The notes below the pieces were generated by a model, which was given only the letters and a program-made list of their open reading frames with translations, was not told where the DNA came from and did no database searches. From the NCBI GenBank assembly GCA_003184365.1, contig NKYR01000208.1, forward strand, positions 1 through 40,947: a DNA stretch of 40,947 bases, written 5' to 3'. Below, one piece after another: positions 1 to 10,261 of the stretch. Source of the DNA: Evernia prunastri (lineage: Eukaryota; Ascomycota; Lecanoromycetes; Lecanorales; Parmeliaceae). The position numbers were made by a program, and so were the translations under genes. The stretch's first letter is position 1. The number at the start of each line of letters is the position of its first letter.

Positions 1-498
1 GGGAGCAAGGAATAAGCATGAAGTAACTACTCATTACGTCATACATCCAGAAATTTTTACATATAGGCCTTATGGAGTGATTGCGACGTGTTTGCGACGT
101 CATATTGTAGATATCCTACCCAGCTACCCTAATTTTGGTGGGGTTACCATACTTATTTGGGTAAGGAGGTAAAATAAGCGAATCTTGCGTTGCGCCCCTA
201 TCTTGCGCCCCCAGGACATCCCGTGCGTCGTGCCGAGAGACGAAATGAATTTTGAATACGCTAAATGCCTGGCTAGACTTGTATACATCTTCCCCTCACT
301 ATTTTATCTTACCAAAATCGAAGCGACGGCGACAGGGAGAGTAGGTACCTATGAGCTGGAGTGCGGAGTCTGGTAATTGACTTCCAAAGTTCCAGCGACG
401 ACAGGGTGCTGAAACGATGGCACCCATCGGCCCGAATCCCCCTGCACCTTTCAAGAGCCGTCCAAAGTAATTCCCAGCCTGACAAGAAAATTGGCGGG

Positions 499-547
499 CT
501 ATATCTCACTATATCCTCACTATATCTCACTACATCTCACTATATCT
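499..547. repeat. 10-11 bp tandem repeat (CTATATCTCA type)
   Basis: Five successive units of a 10-11 base word (tatatctcac with single-base variants) are read directly from the sequence. It lies about 250 bases upstream of the permease start codon, so it is in promoter or intergenic DNA. No function can be assigned. Confidence 0.85.
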
Positions 548-710
548 GCATCTACGCTACAAGAGGAAGGAGGAAAGCCTTGACGAATTAGTGATGCAGG
601 TACACTTGCATTTTCAGCCAATCAATGCGCGTACAGCGAGATGAGCCTCGACTCCGATAACGAGACGGCCTTTAAAAAACGTTCCTTTTCATACGTCTGC
701 CCGCCTGCTC

Positions 711-720
711 TTTTATATCA
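711..720 (+). promoter_or_regulatory. TATA-like box upstream of permease gene
   Basis: The word ttttatatca lies about 75 bases before the ATG at 794 in an otherwise GC-balanced leader. Position and composition fit a fungal TATA element, but no transcript start is known. Confidence 0.4.
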
Positions 721-793
721 CCCCTCTTGGTTTGAACAACTTCCAAACAGCTCATCCCACTTCGACTTATCCGAGAAGCGACGCTGATCGGAC

Positions 794-2416
794 ATGGCGG
801 ACTCGGTCGACGATAAGACCGCCTTCGGGCGGAAAGACCTTGATGAAAACACCACCGGCACAGTCATTATGGAAACTCCCATCAACGCATCAGGTCATAA
901 ACAAGAGCTCGATCGCAACTTCAGCTTCCTTGCCATCTGCGGCCTTGCCGTCACATCCGGCAACGTCTGGGTCGCTCTGGGTGGAAGTGTGACTGTCGCA
1001 ATCTACAATGGCGGACCTCCCGGCGTTCTCTACGAATTCATCGTCGTCTCATTCTTCTATTGGCTCGTGGCAGCCTCCATAGCCGAGCTCGCTTCGGCTA
1101 TGCCCTCATCCGGCGGGGTCTATCACTGGGCATCCATCACGGCTGGCAAGTACGGCCGTGTCTGCGGCTGGTTCGCTGGCTGGTGGAACTTCCTCGCTTG
1201 GGTCTTCGCCATTGCGGCAACGACGGAAATCATAGGGGCACAAGCCGTATCCCTGTATGCGGCGTTCCATCCAGCCTTCGTAACGCAGAGGTGGCATGTC
1301 TTTGTAGCGTATATGATCGTTAATTGGCTGGCTTGTTTCTGCGTGCTCTTTGCCAATTGGATACTTCCGCTATTGGAACAGGGAGGTGCTTTCCTCATCG
1401 TCGCTGGTGTGCTCATCACAATCATTGTATGCGCATCAATGCCGCCAGTGCACGCAACGAATGTGTTCGTGTGGAGCGAGTGGACAAATTCAACCGGGTA
1501 CTCGAGCAATGGCTTCGTGTTCCTACTCGGCATGCTGAATGGCGCCTACTCCGTTGGAACTCCCGATGTAGTAACCCATCTCGCGGAAGAGATTCCCCAG
1601 TAAGAATCCTCAAATGATGTCGACCTAGTTACAGTATCGGCTAACCTCTCCACCAGACCCAGCAAAAACATCCCCAAGGCCATCCTAGCGCAATTTGTCC
1701 TTGGCTTCATCACAGGCTTCACCTTCCTCATCTCCATCTTTTACAGTATATCCGACCTCGACGCAATCCTCGACAGTACCTTCCTCTTCCCCCTCGCCTC
1801 CATATACCAACAAGCCACCGGATCAGCCGGCGGAACCCTAGGCCTGCTCATCGTTGCGATTCTCCCTAACCTCATCTCGCTTCTGGGCTGCTACCTCACC
1901 GCCAGCCGCGTGTTCTGGACCCTGGCCCGCGACAACGCGACCCCCTTTGCCAGACTCTTCAGCCAGGTCAGTCACAAGCACCGCAACCCATTCAACGCCA
2001 TCATCCTCTGCGCCGTCACGTCCACCATCCTGGCCTGCATCTACATCGGCTCCCAGGCCGCCTTCAACGCCTTCATCGATTCCTTCGTCGTGCTGTCGAG
2101 TATATCCTACCTCGCGGCCATCCTGCCGCACCTGCTGAGCCGACGGTCCGAAGTCGCACCGGGGTGGTTCTGGATGAGAGGGCCCGTTGGCTTCATCGTC
2201 AACGCCGTCGCTTGTCTGTACATCATTGTTTTCGTCGTGATTTTTTGCTTCCCTTTCTCCATGCCCGTCTCGGCGTCTACGATGAATTACTCCAGCCTTT
2301 TGACCGGCGGCACGACGATATTCGTGGCGCTGTTTTGGTTCTGGCGGCAGAGGGACTATGAGGGCCCGAAGTATGTCGCTCCTGATGCTGAGTTATTGGC
2401 TGCGGATGCTATGTAG
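794..2416 (+). CDS. APC-superfamily amino acid/GABA/choline permease
   Basis: Two exons, 794-1599 and 1657-2416, give 521 residues. The 57-base intron starts GTAAGA and ends CCAG, and splicing restores the reading (HLAEEIPQ-PSKNIPKAI). The protein is a polytopic plasma-membrane type transporter with roughly 12 hydrophobic segments. It has the fungal GABA-permease/choline-transporter signatures: a hydrophilic N-terminus, 'GLAVTSGNVW', 'ASAMPSSGGVYHWAS' near residue 100, and 'HLAEEIPQPSKNIPKAI' after about residue 260. Members of this family (yeast HNM1/UGA4, Amino Acid-Polyamine-Organocation) import choline, GABA or other amines by proton symport. The substrate cannot be told from sequence. 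Length matches the usual 500-540 residues. The ATG at 794 is the first in frame and lies about 75 bases after a TATA-like box. It stands alone, followed by 2.4 kb without a clear gene. Confidence 0.93.
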
Positions 2417-4885
2417 ACTATGTATCGTATGAGTTTGGGCATAGTGAAAGGCGAATGTACCACAAATTAGGGATTTTGCTACCCTCCCATCCCGTCGGGG
2501 TTAAGCTCTCTTTGTTTCCATCTGCCCCACATGAATATGGTTATAGATCTCAAGTTCGCAGCGAAAGCGGCCTCTTCTGTCAGAGCATACCAAACGAGGA
2601 GATCAAATACGTAGCACGTAAGTGTCACGCAGACAACGACCACCCAAAGCAAACTCCTACGGCCTTATTAACGTTCTTGCGCAAGAAACCTTGCGATAAG
2701 CAGCTAGGGCACGTGTATCACAATGGTCTCGAATCAGTCTTCGCCACATCACCGCGAAAACATATGACCTGAACCATGTGCGAATAACATGATTTACCTG
2801 TTCTATCGAGGCAAACCGTCGAAGAGAGGCCGTCATAGGCGTCTCCTCGTACCTCGGCCCTAGGAAAACTCCCCGTATCTATAGCGACATGACTTGGGGT
2901 GGTGATAGCTTGCTAGAATGACCTGATACGGGCACGGGAGGGTGGGACAAGTGTGTGCAATCGCTCTGAATGAGAAAAATCGTGGTCTTTGTAGGCCATT
3001 TCATCCCGTGAAAGACCATGAATCCCCCACTGTTGCCATGGCCTGGAACAATACGCCATGGCCTAAATCGCGATGACCTACGTCAATGCGCCCTATGTGC
3101 GAAACATAGCGATGTCGGGTGTGAACGACTCATCCCCAGCCCTGCTGTGGCGACTCTTCGATTGCTACCGGTGGACCTGGGGCCCTGCACAGCAGATACG
3201 AGTAAGGACCTGCAGGATGGACCACGTAGGGTTTGGTCAACTAAAGACGGACCTACAGACTGGTATGTGATTTTCCGCGGCAAATTCCAGTCAAGACGGA
3301 AAGTTGAGGCGATTATGCTGCAGCTCAACCAACGTCCTCCCGCCTCCATTCTGACCAAAACAAGTCCCCCTGCATGACGGCTTTGAACGTTGCCTGGGAA
3401 ATCGCATCGCCCTGCCGAACTGTTGATGCTGTTTGTCTGCAATGGCTCGCCATCAACCCCCATGCAAGTCGGAGCGAATGTAGCTGATTTTCGTGTACGT
3501 TTTGGACGAAAAGTACAATAGGTAGAGACTTGGAAACGCTACGTGGCTCGGTGAACATGTGCAGGTCGCCGCAATTTGCCGTTTGCTGCCAACAGGTCTC
3601 GGCAAACATTATCAAGTCTAGGTACTTAAATCGTGGGAAAGACTTCAGGATCTTTTTATCTGCAACTCCTTGGGACACAATCTTTGACATTCCAAATCTT
3701 CTTTGAAGCGTATGTTTTTAGACCAACGGAGACATCGACTACACTTCTGAGGAACGTAGGTCGCTAACTCTCCAAAGTGCCAATGCTATCCCAGGTTTGC
3801 AAAAGTGCCAAAGCCACCCGGGGTATCCAGTCCGTTCGTTCCATCCATGGCTGCACTTCCACATTCCATCCGAAGAGGTGGATTAACAGTCTCGGACGAA
3901 CCTAGCCGAAGATAGAGAGTTAGCGCCCACTCAAACCATCATTGATCCTCACGAACAGCCTTGCCGATCTCATACAATCTCGTCTGAAAACTCTGCATTG
4001 CAGGAGGATCGTGCATCCGCTGCAGTCCCTACATAGCAGCGCTTCCGGCAAGGAAATATTCGTCGAATGGATGTCGACTGTTCCAATTCCGCATCCTCGG
4101 GCGCATATGCTCGCCTCGTACGCTAGTGGCCCTTTCCTGCACGTTCCCGCCTGAGAACCAGGTTCGTTTCGTTGATGATCGTCGAGTACTTGTGAGCTAG
4201 AATTGGTTGGCTAGGAACCATTGTTTCGTGGAGGAATGAAGACAAGAGAGGGACGTATACATATATACGGTATGTATAGAAGTTATTGACGAACACATAT
4301 CGCTGACTGCAATGGCAGAGATTCTGAGTTGACTAATGGAATCTTCCACGCGTCTGGGTGATGATGGCGAGCACTGAGGTTCCGGCTTCTGCTGCGAGGG
4401 CACAGAGATTTTGGTTCCTCAACCAAAGGGGTAGGTCCTTCGTATACGACTTGTTCAGCCGTGCGGTGCATGATGGCATGGCTTGAAAAATCTAGTCTAG
4501 ACGCACCGTATAAAGAATTGTGCGTTATCCTCTTGCCTAGAAGCAAGAAAGCTGGTTGTTCCATGGCAGGGAATGCTCGGCCGTTCTGTGCAAAGTTATT
4601 TTGCTGCTTCGGCCGCGCCTTGCAGAGCGTTATGCATTTCGCTTTGTAGCGTAACCATGCTGATTTGTCACGCACCGCAGCGTATAGGGCCATGTGGGTA
4701 CTCACGTCGGGGCTGCTCGCAAGCTGGGTCCCTTCACGACCCAATTACCCAGGATCCCCTCCAGCTCTACGCTTTCTCAACTTCCTACACACCCCCTAAG
4801 GTTTCGAGAGGGTATCGGACTCTGGCTTCCATCACTCTGATTGCCGAGACTAACACCAACGGAACTACCTCTTGACGCTCGAAAG
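2417..4885. other. Gene-poor intergenic stretch
   Basis: About 2.4 kb between the permease and the DEDDh gene. Several ORFs of 60-150 codons occur on both strands, for instance 3018-3377 plus and 4283-4744 minus. None shows a recognisable domain or biased composition, and they overlap each other. The final 100 bases are CT-rich, as in a fungal core promoter. Confidence 0.5.
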
Positions 4886-4944
4886 GTGAGTATCTGGTCT
4901 GGTCTTGTTCGTTCTTCTCACAAGCTGATCCTTGCGTACAACAG
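4886..4944 (+). other. Probable 5' leader intron of DEDDh-like gene
   Basis: GTGAGT at 4886, a CTGAT branch-like word at about 4925 and ACAG at 4941-4944 form a good 59-base fungal intron. It ends one base before the ATG at 4946. Translating through it from the TTG at 4841 would need it retained, and the length is not a multiple of three, so it most likely lies in the 5' leader. Confidence 0.6.
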
Positions 4945-4945
4945 C

Positions 4946-5731
4946 ATGACGGTACGGGACGCAACTCGGAGAGAGAGCCCAGACGGGCATGTCCTCTACA
5001 TTGAGGAACTTCGAAGACATCTGGGGGTCGGAACCGACGCCGGCGAGGGCTCCTCTCCGCCCGATGCCCCCAAAGCCCGTCTTGAGGTCCTCCTCATCGG
5101 TCACGACATGCACGACGACCTGAAGAAGATGGCAAAAGACGGCATCGATCTCCAAAAGTTCTTCGAGTACTCGGGCTGCGTCGATACCCAAGTACTCATC
5201 GAAGACAGCGGCTCGGGAATGGGCAAGTCGCTGGGCTGTCTGACATCCCGCTACGATCTGGCCGAACCCGAATTCAAAGGCCCGCTGTGCCCCCACATAC
5301 CGGCCAAACTTTCATTCGTTGGCTCTCACTGCGCGGGAAACGACGGCGTCGTTACGTTAGGGAGTGCCGTCGGCCAAGCTTTCGATCCGAGCCTGAGGAT
5401 ATCCGCCCGTGCAGACTCCGCCGACGAGAAAGACCGGTCGGGAGACTGGCTTGAGAAGCCTCTCCGGGGGATCAACACGAACCTAATCCTCCTCGCGTAC
5501 GACACCGAAAGCGTCGAGAACCCCAGGTACAAACCTTTCATACTCAACCGCACGAGCGAGCACGGCTTCGCATGGTTGCGGCTCGCGGAGGTCGCCCTCG
5601 TACCGCCTGGCGAGCACGGCAAGAACTGGCGTCCCTTTATCAGAGCACGGCACTGGATCAACCACGACTTCCGCCAGTTCCAGAACAAGTACTTCTGCGT
5701 CGGCAACCCGATGGGCTTCTGGCGGGAATAA
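4946..5731 (+). CDS. DEDDh RNase H-fold protein, Gfd2/YDR514C-like (interrupted)
   Basis: The start is placed at ATG 4946, just after a leader intron. The 261-residue frame ends at TAA 5729-5731. Residues 49-140 look like the C-terminal half of a fungal Gfd2/YDR514C-type DEDDh domain: 'LIGHDMHDDLKKM' (ExoII, residues 51-61), 'VDTQVL' near 80, and 'SHCAGNDGVVTL' (ExoIII, around His128-Asp133). Residues 176-261 look like an N-terminal half: 'LLAYDTES' (ExoI Asp186/Glu188) and then 'ARHWINHD' and 'KYFCVGNP'. The motif order is therefore ExoII-ExoIII-ExoI, as in two tandem domains trimmed at both ends or a permuted arrangement. Family members are predicted 3'-5' exonucleases acting on RNA or DNA; activity here is doubtful. 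The same frame continues openly after the stop to 6157. Confidence 0.65.
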   Translation: MTVRDATRRESPDGHVLYIEELRRHLGVGTDAGEGSSPPDAPKARLEVLLIGHDMHDDLKKMAKDGIDLQKFFEYSGCVDTQVLIEDSGSGMGKSLGCLTSRYDLAEPEFKGPLCPHIPAKLSFVGSHCAGNDGVVTLGSAVGQAFDPSLRISARADSADEKDRSGDWLEKPLRGINTNLILLAYDTESVENPRYKPFILNRTSEHGFAWLRLAEVALVPPGEHGKNWRPFIRARHWINHDFRQFQNKYFCVGNPMGFWRE

Positions 5732-6157
5732 GGCGAGTCCCGATACTACCGTGCGTCGGAGGGTCCGGCGCCGTTCCATGCGCTGTTCGAGGAGCTGGCG
5801 GGGCGCGCGGCGGACGCTGTTGAGGGGCCTGATACCGTCGAAGAGGTCACGTCGGCGCTTAAGCAGACGGCTCTTGCGGAGAACGTAGGGGTCCGGGGAC
5901 GAGGCATGGTCAATGCCAGAGGATCGCGGGGTGCCTTGAGAGGCAACCCGAGTCATACCAGATCGAATACGAACAACATCAGAGACACACAGCCCGCCTT
6001 CAGAGGCAACCCAAGCCATACCAGATCGAATACGAACATCAGAGGCTCGCGGCGCGCCTGGAGAGGTAACCCGAGTCATATCAGATCGAATGCGAACAAC
6101 ATCAGAGACACACAGCCTGCCTTTAGAGATGATCCAGATAGTAACGACCCAACTTAA
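5732..6157 (+). pseudogene. In-frame continuation of DEDDh-like gene after TAA
   Basis: Directly after TAA 5729-5731 the same reading frame stays open for 141 codons. It begins 'GESRYYRASEGPAPFHALFEEL', which is the expected continuation of the DEDDh half domain (the family shows a G-x-S/T-E patch here). It then passes into three 20-21 residue repeats and stops at 6155-6157. A single nonsense change, such as CAA to TAA, explains the break; stop readthrough is less likely. High GC third positions continue across the stop, so decay is recent. Confidence 0.65.
5939..6124 (+). repeat. Three 60-63 bp in-frame tandem repeats
   Basis: Units at 5939-6001, 6002-6061 and 6062-6124 encode versions of 'RGNPSHTRSNTNNIRDTQPAF' with one unit shortened by a codon. 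Lengths are multiples of three, so the frame is kept. A half unit ('RGSRGAL') precedes them. The arrangement suggests expansion while the frame was translated. Confidence 0.9.
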
Positions 6158-6473
6158 TCACGGATCCCTCAGGCCAACCAAAGCAACGGATAGGCATTAC
6201 AGAGGTAGCGAGGAGGAGAGGTGGCGAAAAGGAGGGGTAAAATCCCGCTTTCCAGAGACGGTCGCGCTCGAGGTCGTGCAGATATGGCAGGCGACAGAGG
6301 CTTCGATCCGGAAGAAAAGAGGCGGTAAGGTTTGAGGTCGTGCAGTTTTGGCGGGCGATGGAGGCGGGAATCCCCTATGCAGACTGAATTTTTCGGTGTG
6401 ATGAGTAGCATTTTATAGATAGAAGGAGGAGTATACCCGACTTCACGGGTACAAACGAGGCAACATACATCAG
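6158..6473. other. Intergenic, with a 63-bp doublet
   Basis: No gene is seen. The word gaggtcgtgcag plus a diverged flank occurs at about 6270 and 6333, a spacing of 63 bases equal to the coding repeat just upstream. The GC content falls abruptly near 6400. Confidence 0.5.
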
Positions 6474-7199
6474 GAATAGATCGATTTTGCCAGGTTGATA
6501 GTATGGCTTTGAGTGGCAGTAATCTAAAAATAGACTTAGGAAATAGACCGATTTTGGGTTAACAGTATGGCTTTGAGTGATAGTAATCGGGAAATAAACT
6601 TAGAGAACAGATCGATTTTGAAGAAATAATATAATTTTGAGTGATAGTAATCGGGAAATAAGCTTAGAAAATAAAACGATTTTAAGTGATAGTTTGACGT
6701 TAAGTGATAGAATTCGAAGAATAGATATAGAAAATAACTTACTAATCAACTATATAATAATTTCATTAGATAGAATTTTGAGGAACAAATTTAGAAAATA
6801 AATCGATTTTTGAGAATAATATAGCTTTAAGAGATAGAACGCGAGAAAAATAAATCGATGTTCGTAAATGTCATGGTTCCAGCCTGGGCGCGCTCTCGCC
6901 GGAGCCTTAAGTAGTAGAATAGGTCATGCCTCCCAGCATGAAATTGGTCTTTTGGCCTAGCGGCCAGCGGGAAGCACTAGAAAACCTATTCACTAAGGCT
7001 GAACCGTGACAGTAAACGATATAAATTTCAAAGATAGCAATTGAGAAATAAACTTAAAAAACGAACTTATCTTTAATGAGATATCTAGAAAATAAATTAG
7101 TATTTGATATTAATATTGTATTTAGTGAAAGCAATTAGATAACAGAGATAGAGAAATAAATTAATAATTAATTATCTTATAATTTCGTATATTCGAAAT
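6474..7199. repeat. AT-rich tandem array, 64-67 bp period
   Basis: The core cgatttt recurs at about 6482, 6549, 6613, 6677 and 6804 (spacings 67, 64, 64, 2x63.5). Neighbouring words such as gtgatagtaatcgggaaataa are shared. Units decay to the right and stay AT-rich with many TA steps, which fits RIP of a repeated sequence. A 143-bp element interrupts the array at 6869-7011. Confidence 0.75.
6869..7011. mobile_element. 143-bp solo LTR or MITE with 5-bp TSD
   Basis: A GC-normal island in the AT-rich array. It begins TGTCATGGTTC and ends GAACCGTGACA (11-base inverted ends, one mismatch). It is flanked by GTAAA at 6864-6868 and GTAAA at 7012-7016. TG...CA ends and a 5-bp duplication fit an LTR left by recombination. 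The relatively long inverted ends also allow a short non-autonomous DNA element. No coding capacity. Confidence 0.8.
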
Positions 7200-7342
7200 T
7201 GTTGAAAGTGCACTCAGCACCTAGTGGTTTCAGGGTCTAGCCCTATGGTCTTGGCATCAGAGTTTTCTTTCCACCGTGTACATTACCTATTACACTCCTT
7301 AGATTCTTCATACATGCCTACTGCGCACCTCGTTTCTCAACA
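7200..7342 (+). repeat. 5' LTR
   Basis: 143 bases, TGTTGA...TCAACA, matching 14326-14468 with one visible difference (agttttc here, aggtttc there). The near identity implies recent insertion or gene conversion. Confidence 0.9.
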
Positions 7343-7361
7343 GGTTATGAGCCCGGTTAGC
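7343..7361 (+). other. Primer-binding site, half-tRNA type
   Basis: GGTTATGAGCCCGG immediately follows the 5' LTR. Its complement contains GGGCTCATAACC, which looks like the anticodon stem-loop (CAT anticodon) of initiator tRNA-Met rather than a tRNA 3' end. Drosophila copia and yeast Ty5 are known to prime from such a half tRNA. This places the element near Ty1/copia by inference. Confidence 0.65.
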
Positions 7362-7481
7362 GTCACTGAAGGGTCTCCTGTAGTCAAGGTACTACAGCCG
7401 CTTCTTAGGAAGAGTAGGATAAAGACGAGGAGATCTACATACCGGCAAGAAGGTCCCTGGATCCTTGATATCCGGACATAC

Positions 7482-7741
7482 GAAGGGAGGAACCTAGGAG
7501 ACTTCCATCGCTGAGGCGAAAAGATCCTGGATCATGAGGATCCAGAGCAAGTAGCTAGAAGACTTGCAGTAGGAAAACTACGAGACCTACACAAATTCGC
7601 TTCAAGAGGAAGAAGGGAGGAACCTAGGAGACTTCCATCGCTGAGGCGAAAAGATCCTGGATCATGAGGATCTAGAGCAAGTAGCTAGAAGACTTGCAGT
7701 AGGAAAACTACGAGACCTACACAACTTCGCTTCAAGAGGAA
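7482..7741. repeat. 130-bp direct doublet
   Basis: Two adjacent 130-base units start at gaagggaggaacctagg (7482 and 7612). They are almost identical apart from scattered substitutions, and a partial third unit follows. They lie just inside the primer-binding site, in leader position. No ORF spans them. Confidence 0.88.
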
Positions 7742-7804
7742 GCAGCAAGGAAACTAGGAGACTTGCACCACCACATACAAACCTTGACATCAGTTGACCT
7801 CAAC

Positions 7805-9470
7805 ACAATTCACCCCGAGCACGAGTCGACAGCAAGCCTGCTTCAAAGGCAACGACAGTCAGAGCGACAGTAAGCCTGCTTGAAAGGCAACGACACTCAG
7901 AGCGAGAGTGAGCCTGCTTCAAAGGCAACGACACTCAGAGCGAGAGTGAGCCTGCTTCAATGGCATGACATTAGTCGACGCTCACAGCCAACACATGAGC
8001 ACGAGTCGACAGTGAACCTGCTTCAATGGTATGACATCAGTTGACCTCAACACAATTCATCCCGAGCACGAGTCGACAACAAGCCTGCTTCAAAGGCAAC
8101 GACACTCAGAGCGAGAGTGAGCCTGCTTCAATGGCATGACATTAGTCGACGCTCACAGCCAACACATGAGCATGAGTCGACAGTGAACCTGCTTCAAAGG
8201 CAATGACAGTCAGAGCGACAGTGAGCCTGCTTCAATGGCATGACATTGATCGACCTCCGCAGACAACACAGGAGCACGAGTCGACAGTGAGCCTGCTTCA
8301 ATGGCACTCATTCGATTCTTCGGTCTACCTCAGAGATAGCTTTGTCACAAGTCAAGACAATTCAATGGTGACTCGTCAAGAGGTGGATCTACATAGGGAA
8401 CTTGACATCAGGGGGAGCTAGATGTCAAAGAAAGTGGTTATTTCTTTCTTGATACCACCTACGTCATTAGCCAACCACCATGACACAATAGGAGGTGGAT
8501 TCTACACGGTTCTTTGGAGTTTGGCTTTAATTCAAACACATTCGTTACTCCGACACCTACATCTTAGTGGACTCTTGTCGGTTTTTTCACTTCTAGCTTT
8601 CTCGCTGTTCTGCTGCCCTCTGAACAGCAATAACAATGGCCATAACGCCTCTACAGCACTGTCAGATCTCAACATCTTGACATCATTTACCTTCAGGGGT
8701 TCTGGTACCCCGTGGATAGATCAACATCTGTTTTGCCACCCACCTACCCATCAGNACGAGTCGACAGCAAGCCTGCTTCAAAGGCAACGACAGTCAGAGC
8801 GACAGTAAGCCTGCTTGAAAGGCAACGACACTCAGAGCGAGAGTGAGCCTGCTTCAATGGCATGACATTAGTCGACGCTCACAGCCAACACATGAGCACG
8901 AGTCGACAGTGAACCTGCTTCAATGGTATGACATCAGTTGACCTCAACACAATTCATCCCGAGCACGAGTCGACAGCAAGCCTGCTTCAAAGGCAACGAC
9001 ACTCAGAGCGAGAGTGAGCCTGCTTCAATGGCATGACATTAGTCGACGCTCACAGCCAACACATGAGCACGAGTCGACAGTGAACCTGCTTCAATGGTAT
9101 GACATCAGTTGACCTCAACACAATTCATCCCGAGCACGAGTCGACAGCAAGCCTGCTTCAAAGGCAACGACAGTCAGAGCGACAGTAAGCCTGCTTGAAA
9201 GGCAACGACACTCAGAGCGAGAGTGAGCCTGCTTCAATGGCATGACATTAGTCGACGCTCACAGCCAACACATGAGCATGAGTCGACAGTGAACCTGCTT
9301 CAATAGTATGATATCAGTCGACCTCCACAGCCAACACATGAGCACGAGTCGACAGTGAACCTGCTTCAAAGGCAATGACAGTCAGAGCGACAGTGAGCCT
9401 GCTTCAATGGCATGACATTGATCGACCTCCGCAGACAACACAGGAGCACGAGTCGACAGTGAGCCTGCTT
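7805..9470. repeat. 'cctgcttcaa' minisatellite array, two unit types
   Basis: Many units share gagcctgcttcaa(a/t)gg and a gtcgac word. A roughly 38-base unit (acgacactcagagcgagag...) alternates with a roughly 66-base unit (tgacattagtcgacgctcac...). The N at 8755 restarts the array, so copy number here is not trustworthy. The array is interrupted at about 8310-8754 by unique sequence that reappears at about 9480-9926. Confidence 0.85.
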
Positions 9471-9593
9471 CAATGGCACTCATTCGATTCTTCGGTCTAC
9501 CTCAGAGATAGCTTTGTCACAAGTCAAGACAATTCAATGGTGACTCGTCAAGAGGTGGATCTACATAGGGAACTTGACATCAGGGGGAGCTAG

Positions 9594-9968
9594 ATGTCAA
9601 AGAAAGTGGTTATTTCTTTCTTGATACCACCTACGTCATTAGCCAACCACCATGACACAATAGGAGGTGGATTCTACACGGTTCTTTGGAGTTTGGCTTT
9701 AATTCAAACACATTCGTTACTCCGACACCTACATCTTAGTGGACTCTTGTCGGTTTTTTCACTTCTAGCTTTCTCGCTGTTCTGCTGCCCTCTGAACAGC
9801 AATAACAATGGCCATAACGCCTCTACAGCACTGTCAGATCTCAACATCTTGACATCATTTACCTTCAGGGGTTCTGGTACCCCGTGGATAGATCAACATC
9901 TGTTTTGCCACCCACCTACCCATCAGTCAGCCGTTGGGGGGAGATTTTCAACGCCCTACTTCAATTGA
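9594..9968 (+). CDS. Short ORF inside LTR element, function unknown
   Basis: A 124-codon ATG frame, preceded directly by a 72-codon ATG frame (9375-9593) whose stop touches it (TAGATG). The product has a hydrophobic middle ('LLSVFSLLAFSLFCC') and no domain I recognise. Truncated copies lie at 8422-8754 and 10462-10762, each ending or starting at an N, so their identity may reflect assembly rather than selection. It is the only non-repetitive ORF in the element. It could be a relic or chance frame, and no coding function is claimed. Confidence 0.3.
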   Translation: MSKKVVISFLIPPTSLANHHDTIGGGFYTVLWSLALIQTHSLLRHLHLSGLLSVFSLLAFSLFCCPLNSNNNGHNASTALSDLNILTSFTFRGSGTPWIDQHLFCHPPTHQSAVGGRFSTPYFN

Positions 9969-10261
9969 AAAGGGAGAGTCACAATTGGGGGAGCCGTGAT
10001 CAAACTGCAGGCCCACCCATTAGCCTTCTTTCTTAATAGGTTTCGCCCGTCCCTTGAGTCGCAGCTCGAAACTTCGCCTGCAATTTCCCGCCCCTCAGTT
10101 ATCTGGCCAGCTCGTACGGAACGGACGAGGGGGAGAGTGTAGGGGGAGGAGCAGGAGCGACGACCAGGTACCAAAGGTGGAGCGGAGGGTACTGAAGCGA
10201 CACCGTTGGTGCTGGTGGTGGAGCGGGAAGCGACGCCATTAGGGAGGAGCGTGAGTGATGA

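Larger units (their letters stand above)
1..793. other. Upstream intergenic region
   Basis: No convincing gene is seen. The short open frames here begin at non-ATG codons or lack family features. The stretch contains a short CT/TA-rich tandem repeat (499-547) and a TATA-like box ahead of the permease gene. The first 200 bases are AT-rich and uninformative. Confidence 0.6.

Noticed and set aside
2455..4744. Hypothetical genes in the 2.4 kb after the permease
   Set aside because: Frames are short, overlap on both strands, and show no domain, signal peptide or splice support.
4841..4945. Start of the DEDDh-like gene at 4841
   Set aside because: The codon is TTG, and a good 59-base intron lies between it and the ATG at 4946 with a length that would break the frame.
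6869..7011. tRNA or other RNA gene in the GC-normal islands (also 14964-15213, 15682-15852)
   Set aside because: No A/B boxes or cloverleaf; TG...CA ends with 5-bp duplications identify them as insertions.
7805..9470. CRISPR-like array of regularly spaced repeats
   Set aside because: Repeat units vary in length, the spacers themselves repeat, the genome is fungal and no cas-like gene is present. It is a minisatellite inside an LTR element.
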